Assembly (NCBI GenBank): GCA_016783645.1
Contig: JADHWD010000006.1
Span: forward strand, 1-32,322
From: a bacterium
Lineage (GTDB): Bacteria > Electryoneota > Tariuqbacteria > Tariuqbacterales > JADHWD01
Reading direction: 5' to 3'
DNA length: 32,322 nt
Each line of letters opens with the position of its first letter. Position 1 is the first letter of the stretch. The notes under the pieces are model-generated. The model saw only the letters and a list, made by a program, of their open reading frames with translations. It had not been told where the DNA came from and did not search any database. Below are positions 26,598 to 32,322 of this stretch, in pieces. The translations under genes and the position numbers were made by a program.

Positions 26598-26669
26598 CAT
26601 ATCATATATCAAATACCACATATCACATATCCTCATTCACTATTCTCTATTCTAAATTCACTATTTGAG
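26598..26669. repeat. 7-bp arrays CATATCA TATATCA AATACCA CATATCA CATATCC and ATTCACT ATTCTCT ATTCTAA ATTCACT ATTTGAG
   Basis: Read directly; the second array covers the stop codon of the CDS at 26661-29402. Confidence 0.8.
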
Positions 26670-29402
26670 TAACAGCATCTTCTTCGTCTGTATCAACCCG
26701 CCGGTTTCCAATTTGACAAAATACACCCCGCTGGCTAATCCCCCCGCATCCCACACCACTTCATGCGGTCCTGATGACAAATGACCATTGACCAATGACT
26801 GCACCTCCCGCCCCTGAATATCATAAATAATCAAACTCACTTCTCCCGCATCTCGCAGCTCGAAACTGATAACTGTCTTAGAATTGAAGGGATTGGGATA
26901 AGCGCTTAACAGCTTATATTCCGACGGAGTATTATCGGCGATAATCTCGCCGGGGAAAGGTTCGCCCCAGTTGAACCATTCTTGGACTGCGCTTCCGCCC
27001 TCGCCAGCGGGCAGTTTCTCAAACGGGAAGGAATCTTCATCATATATCAAATTGGGATATAATCCAACATACGCCTCGTATGTATAATCACCTGCGGGAG
27101 CGGAAGCGGGCACTGATTGAATGCGGTCGCGGTTCACCGAGGAGCCGGGATTTAAGTTCAAGCTGATTGGGCCGAGCAGGGGTCCATAAGAATGACCTGA
27201 TGGCAAGGTGGTCATAATCCAGGCGTCGGCTGGTAAAACATAGTTTTCCAAATTCCAGATTTCCACATTGAATTCGAAATTTCCGCCGGAAGCGGGTATC
27301 TGTATGGGAGTCGCCGCGGGAGTTAATCCAATATTCACCTGCGGGGGGGGGCAGAATAGAGGAAATATCAATATTCCTGAATGAGATTCCGGCTCCAAAG
27401 GTCCTGATCCATTGTAAGTGGTTTGTATTCCAATAACGCCGGCGTCATTCTCTATACCGACGGTGGCTGAAGGGAAGGGAGACATATTCCCCGGTTCTAT
27501 CGCCTTATACATGAATCTGATGCTGCCGTCGCTATATAAGATTGCCTGGAATGTGAAATATTCGCCGGTTATATTCTGGTCGGACTGCGCTACGCTGTCG
27601 AATTCCACGATGAACCGGTTATCCGCAGTGTGTTGATAATAATAGACCGCGCCATGTTGAGATGGATCCAAATTATCCCAATAGGGCGCTATCAAGTCAT
27701 TTGGCGGTGCGGGATCGGGGATGAAGGTGTTGTTATAAGTAGTAGAGGCCGAAGTGAAGGATAACCATCCGTTGGAACATATGCGGATTTCATCATAATT
27801 TGCGCTGTACCAAGGGAAGCCAAAACCGATATCGAAAGGTCCTAAATTCTGATCATCACCGGTTATTCCGGTATTGATCCCAATATCCCGTATTTCAAAC
27901 CACTGATAAGGTATCATATATAAGTAAGGAGAACCGCAGTAAACGATGCCTCCTTCTGCAATGTCGCTTTCGCCTGAAGAGTTCACCGCGGTTAAGCCAT
28001 AGGTGTACCAGCCCTGAATCGCGGGATAATCGATATATTCATTTCCGGTTATCCCGCCGGCTAATAAAACACCGTCGCGGTAAATATTGAAATAATCGAA
28101 AGCGCCCGGCGGCCAATACGCCCCCGGAATACCGCCCGCGGTGGGATCATCCCAAGTAACTATCGTTTCAAGAAGCCCATAAGGATTAGGCTCGACTTCA
28201 ACATTCAATGGCGGACCCGGGTAACATAATCCGATCCACATGGAAGCGAAAGCTGGCGGCCCCTGACCCAATGAATTGTAAGGTATGACGGAATAGTCAT
28301 ACATATCCGGCTGGGGCACCGGGTCGTCATACTCATATAACTGCCCGATGATCACATCGGTCAAATCAGCAACTTCGACTCCGTTGCGCCTGACTATGAC
28401 TCCCAGCAGTTCGGTCAAGGGCTCGCCGCCTACTGTCAAGTTGGGATTGATCCAGGACAAGGAAGCCAAGAGTTCAGCGTTGTTATGTGTCACAGAAAAA
28501 TTCTGGCAGGGTTGCGGCGGGAGGGGATCGATGAAAATCATCTGGAAGCCGGTCAAATGGTCTGGAGTCCCTTGACCTACAGCTATCATGATGCTGTAAA
28601 TCGGATCCCATTCACCAGTGATAGCTAATCCTCCGGCGATGGGATTCAAGCCACCGACATCGAGGCTTACGACTAACCCAGTCGCTGCGCCGGTGGCCGG
28701 ATCATATTGATAACAGTCGGTGCCGCTGCCATTTTGATCGTGAATGTAAAGCCAGGGTCCGCTGGCATCGAATTCATCCCACGCCATTCCATAAACCGCT
28801 GTAGGACCGGGAGTGAGTAATCTTATGAGGTTGCCTTCCCGGTCGAATTCATACATGGGACTGCCGAAATTACCCGCGTAGAAACTGCCGTTGCCGTTAT
28901 CCCCTTCAGGATCATAAGCGCTGGCACGGGGAAAGACATATCCCGCAGGCCAAGTCAAAGTTGCAACATGAGCATGGGTTTGAGCGTCATAACATTCGAA
29001 GCCCTGTTCCCAGCCGCTGTACATATAAGCGCCGTCAAAGCATAAATCCCTTAATCCCCAGTAGGTTATGGGTGGGGCTGATTGAAAAGTGGAAACATAG
29101 TTGCCATTTGCATCGATGAGGTGGATATTATTTTCATAGCCAGTGGCGCCGGCGCCGGATACCCAAAAATATGTGCCGTCGAATTCACAGCCTAAGCAGC
29201 GGTTGTCGCCGGTGATGCTTTGCACATCCCAGTCGAACACCACATCCCACATCTCATCGACCGTGCTGCTATACTGCTGGTTGATGAAAGGGGCGGTATC
29301 GTTGACAGGATAGGATGATTCTTTCGATTTTTCCTCTCCCGCAAAGCAAATGGAGCAGATGAGGAGGAAAGATAATACGAAGAGAAATGTTCTTTTAAAC
29401 AT
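26661..29402 (-). CDS. Large secreted multidomain protein with Fn3-like regions and Por/T9SS-type C-terminal sorting domain
   Basis: Signal peptide MFKRTFLFVLSFLLICSICFA; SD AGGAGG upstream; C-terminus AYPNPFNSKTVISFELRDAGEVSLIIYDIQGREVQSL...SGVYFVKLETGGLIQTKKMLLLK. Confidence 0.88.
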   Translation of the reverse strand: MFKRTFLFVLSFLLICSICFAGEEKSKESSYPVNDTAPFINQQYSSTVDEMWDVVFDWDVQSITGDNRCLGCEFDGTYFWVSGAGATGYENNIHLIDANGNYVSTFQSAPPITYWGLRDLCFDGAYMYSGWEQGFECYDAQTHAHVATLTWPAGYVFPRASAYDPEGDNGNGSFYAGNFGSPMYEFDREGNLIRLLTPGPTAVYGMAWDEFDASGPWLYIHDQNGSGTDCYQYDPATGAATGLVVSLDVGGLNPIAGGLAITGEWDPIYSIMIAVGQGTPDHLTGFQMIFIDPLPPQPCQNFSVTHNNAELLASLSWINPNLTVGGEPLTELLGVIVRRNGVEVADLTDVIIGQLYEYDDPVPQPDMYDYSVIPYNSLGQGPPAFASMWIGLCYPGPPLNVEVEPNPYGLLETIVTWDDPTAGGIPGAYWPPGAFDYFNIYRDGVLLAGGITGNEYIDYPAIQGWYTYGLTAVNSSGESDIAEGGIVYCGSPYLYMIPYQWFEIRDIGINTGITGDDQNLGPFDIGFGFPWYSANYDEIRICSNGWLSFTSASTTYNNTFIPDPAPPNDLIAPYWDNLDPSQHGAVYYYQHTADNRFIVEFDSVAQSDQNITGEYFTFQAILYSDGSIRFMYKAIEPGNMSPFPSATVGIENDAGVIGIQTTYNGSGPLEPESHSGILIFPLFCPPPQVNIGLTPAATPIQIPASGGNFEFNVEIWNLENYVLPADAWIMTTLPSGHSYGPLLGPISLNLNPGSSVNRDRIQSVPASAPAGDYTYEAYVGLYPNLIYDEDSFPFEKLPAGEGGSAVQEWFNWGEPFPGEIIADNTPSEYKLLSAYPNPFNSKTVISFELRDAGEVSLIIYDIQGREVQSLVNGHLSSGPHEVVWDAGGLASGVYFVKLETGGLIQTKKMLLLK
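26716..26898 (-). repeat. C-terminal sorting-domain coding module, copy 2
   Basis: See 25045-25227. Confidence 0.9.
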
Positions 29403-29531
29403 TTCAGCCTCCTAATACTATGGAAGATTTGTAAAAAAAATACGGGATGATATTTATGAAAATAATATAATTCCATTTTTTCAATTAATCAAGTAAAATG
29501 TGAAAAAATATTTCAGTATGCATTCCCATTT

Positions 29532-29858
29532 CTCGTTCCCACGCTCCCGCGTGGGAATGCATACCATCTTTTAGCAGCCCGGTTTCTCCGAAACCGGGAA
29601 AATGCTGACAGTAGGGGCGAAGCATTCTGACTTAATGATGAAATAAACATGTACCTTCGCAAGAATGTTTCGCCCTCAAAAAAACTGCATCGATTTTTTT
29701 ATTAGGCTATAGACTCTCTATGGTCGACAGTAAGGGCGAAGCATTTTCCGGCAATTGGTAGATAATGCGAAAGTAATGGTGAAAATGCTTCACCCCTACA
29801 AGCGTTCTTGTTCCCGGTGGATTCCCTCTCGTTCCCACGCTCCCGCGTGGGAATGCAT
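29532..29858. repeat. Cluster of palindromic elements: GTTCCCACGC palindromes (29532-29560, 29828-29858), CCCGGTTTC hairpin (29578-29598), GGGCGAAGCATT inverted repeats (29611-29677, 29730-29799)
   Basis: Read directly. Confidence 0.85.
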
Positions 29859-29989
29859 ATGGCGAATTCTCACATCAATAACTGGTCACAGCTAAATTGG
29901 ATATTAAATAAAAATTGACTATATTAAGCAGCGTCGACTGTCAAGGCAGTTCAACATTAATACCATTTTTTTAATTTAGGAGTTCAATC

Positions 29990-31996
29990 ATGAAGGGCTC
30001 AAGACTTGTATCAATTGCAATTATTCTAACGCTTTGCGGAGGACTTTTGTTTTTTATCACTTCCTGTTCCGGTCCGGGAGCCGGCAAGAAAGCGGAGATA
30101 ATCCCTCGCGATGTCCTGTTTGGCAATCCGGAAAAGGTATCGCCGAAAATTTCCCCTGACGGGACGAGACTGGCTTATATCGCTCCGGTGGATAATGTCC
30201 TCAATGTCTGGGTAAAGACTATCGGCCAGCAGGATGATAAAGCTGTCACTAAGGATATTAACCGCGGTATCCGCCGCTATTTCTGGGCGGAGGACAATAA
30301 ACATATTATGTACCTGCAGGATGCCGGCGGCGATGAGAATTGGCGGCTATACGGCGTCAACTTGGAAACTGGTGAAACTCAAGATCTGACGCCGTTCGAG
30401 AAAGTTCAGGTGCAGATTATTGACCGCAACAAGCATTTCCCCGATGAACTGCTCATCGCTATGAACAAGGAGGATGAGCGGGTGCATGATGTCTATCATC
30501 TCCAACTCACCACCGGCGAATTGAAGTTAGCGGCTAAGAATCCCGGGCAATTTATCGGATGGGTCACCGACGCCGATTTCAAAGTCCGGGGAGCGATGGC
30601 TTCCAATATGGAAGGCGGTTTCGATCTGCTGGTGCGTGACACCGAAGATTCCGAATGGAAGACGACTATTTCCTGGGATTCGGAAAACAGCCTCAACAGC
30701 GGGCCTGTAGCTTTCACTTTAGATGGCAAGTTCTTGATAATTATGGATTCCCGCAATTCCAATGCGGGAAGGCTGGAGCGATTCGAAATCGCCAGCGGAA
30801 ATTCCGAAGTGATTATCGAAGACCCGCAATATGATGTCAGCAATGTGATGATTCATCCCGATACTTACGAAGTGCAGGCGGTGGCTTTCACTAAAGCCCG
30901 TGATGAATGGACTGTATTGGATGAATCCATAAAACCGGATTTCGCCGCTATCGCAAAACTCGACCGCGGTGATTTCTTCATCTATAACCGCGATAACGCC
31001 GATGATACCTGGCTGGTAGGTTTCTCCGCCGACAACGGCCCCATCGCTTATTACGCATTCGACCGGAACACCAAAAAAGGTGAATTCCTCTTCCATCACC
31101 GCCCGGAATTGAATAAATATTCATTAGTTACAATGGAACCTGTCTCCTTCCAATCGCGGGATGGTTTGACTATTCATGGTTACATCACTTATCCACCCGT
31201 CAAAGAAAAGAAGAACCTTCCATTGGTGCTGAATGTTCACGGCGGACCTTGGTACCGTGACGCCTGGGGATATAATCCTGAAGCGCAATGGCTGGCTAAC
31301 CGCGGCTATGTCTGTCTGCAGGTGAACTTCCGGGGTTCCACCGGTTACGGCAAAGATTTTGTCAATGCCGGCGACAAGGAATGGGGCGGCAAAATGCATG
31401 ATGATTTGGTGGACGCGGTCAATTGGGCGGTCGCTCAAGGCATAGCTGATCCGCAAAAGGTCGCTATTTACGGCGGCTCTTACGGCGGATACGCCGCATT
31501 GGTGGGGGCAGCCTTCACCCCTGACCTATTCTGCTGCGCTGTCGATTTAGTCGGTCCCAGCAATTTATTGTCATTCATCAATTCCGTTCCGCCTTATTGG
31601 TCGAACTATCTCAAGATGATGTACAAGCGGATTGGTAATCCCGAAACCGAGGCGGACTTTTTAACCTCGCGTTCACCATTATTCAAAGTAGATGATATTA
31701 AAATCCCCATACTTATCGCTCAGGGCGCTAACGACCCTCGGGTAAAACAGGCGGAATCGGAACAGATAGTCGCCGCAATGCGTGAGAAAGGGATTGACCA
31801 TGATTATCTGCTTTTCCCCGATGAAGGGCATGGATTCGCCAAACCGGAGAATAACTTGGCTTTCTATGCCGCGGCTGAAGAATTTTTAGCCAAGCATCTC
31901 GGCGGAGTATATGAAGAAGCGGATTCATCGGTGAAAGAGAAACTCGAGGCTGTCCGGCCGGTAAAATTAGCTATGGAAGGGAAGGGAAACCCGTAA
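29990..31996 (+). CDS. S9 family (prolyl oligopeptidase / acylaminoacyl-peptidase-like) lipoprotein peptidase
   Basis: Lipobox-like FFITSC; N-terminal propeller; LVLNVHGGPW, VNFRGSTGYGKDFVNAG, IYGGSYGGYAAL nucleophile motif, GANDPRVKQAESEQ, DEGHGFAKPEN; SD AGGAG. Confidence 0.95.
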   Translation: MKGSRLVSIAIILTLCGGLLFFITSCSGPGAGKKAEIIPRDVLFGNPEKVSPKISPDGTRLAYIAPVDNVLNVWVKTIGQQDDKAVTKDINRGIRRYFWAEDNKHIMYLQDAGGDENWRLYGVNLETGETQDLTPFEKVQVQIIDRNKHFPDELLIAMNKEDERVHDVYHLQLTTGELKLAAKNPGQFIGWVTDADFKVRGAMASNMEGGFDLLVRDTEDSEWKTTISWDSENSLNSGPVAFTLDGKFLIIMDSRNSNAGRLERFEIASGNSEVIIEDPQYDVSNVMIHPDTYEVQAVAFTKARDEWTVLDESIKPDFAAIAKLDRGDFFIYNRDNADDTWLVGFSADNGPIAYYAFDRNTKKGEFLFHHRPELNKYSLVTMEPVSFQSRDGLTIHGYITYPPVKEKKNLPLVLNVHGGPWYRDAWGYNPEAQWLANRGYVCLQVNFRGSTGYGKDFVNAGDKEWGGKMHDDLVDAVNWAVAQGIADPQKVAIYGGSYGGYAALVGAAFTPDLFCCAVDLVGPSNLLSFINSVPPYWSNYLKMMYKRIGNPETEADFLTSRSPLFKVDDIKIPILIAQGANDPRVKQAESEQIVAAMREKGIDHDYLLFPDEGHGFAKPENNLAFYAAAEEFLAKHLGGVYEEADSSVKEKLEAVRPVKLAMEGKGNP

Positions 31997-32108
31997 AAAA
32001 CATCTCTATTATCATTTGTCAGCTGTTATGACAGTTGATTCATCCTTTTATATTTAGGCGCTTACCGCTGCGACATCGACAATAAATTGTCGATATTTAT
32101 CCAAAAAA

Positions 32109-32139
32109 TTTTGAATTTTGAATTTTGAATTTTGAATTT
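32109..32139. repeat. Perfect 7-bp tandem repeat (TTTTGAA)x4 plus TTT
   Basis: Read directly. Confidence 0.95.
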
Positions 32140-32246
32140 CTGCGAAGCCCCCTCTTCCAGGCGCAGTCCCGGACGAGGCGTAGTACCTTAATTCTGATTT
32201 TCTTGCTTTTTCTGGCAGAAAATCGTGTATCAAGATATTTTTTAAA

Positions 32247-32322
32247 AGTTTCGAGCTGCGAGTTTCGAGCTGCAAGTCAAAAACTGTCAGTTTCGGATTT
32301 CGAATTTCGAGCTTCGGATTTT
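32247..32322. repeat. Degenerate 7-bp array, about 11 units, running off the window end: AGTTTCG AGCTGCG AGTTTCG AGCTGCA AGTCAAA AACTGTC AGTTTCG GATTTCG AATTTCG AGCTTCG GATTTT
   Basis: Read directly. Confidence 0.9.

Overview
The window is a chromosomal segment from a Gram-negative bacterium. It carries lpxK and three proteins with Bacteroidetes/FCB-style C-terminal sorting domains; I do not name a taxon. In order it holds: (1) a lipid A / envelope pair (DUF374-type acyltransferase and lpxK). (2) A partial Wood-Ljungdahl corrinoid module: CoFeSP small subunit, a small hypothetical, CoFeSP large subunit, and a RACo-like corrinoid-activating ASKHA ATPase. (3) A tightly packed cobalt ECF transporter operon (cbiM, PDGLE-domain protein, cbiQ, cbiO). 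(4) A tricorn-like S41 protease gene broken by one in-frame TAA. (5) Large secreted proteins: a FG-GAP/VCBS-like repeat protein and three with Por/T9SS-type C-terminal sorting domains. (6) A znuCB-like metal ABC pair, a SAM methyltransferase, a DUF5916/CBM9-like outer-membrane protein and an S9 lipoprotein peptidase. No rRNA, tRNA, CRISPR array, phage or IS transposase was recognised. The most unusual signal is between the genes. Almost every intergenic gap carries degenerate tandem arrays with a fixed unit length (mostly 7 bp, some 8 or 9) whose sequence changes completely from site to site. These are mixed with many short palindromes whose stems differ by compensatory double changes. The 7-bp periodicity also enters the coding sequence of two sorting domains, and repeats supply some stop codons.
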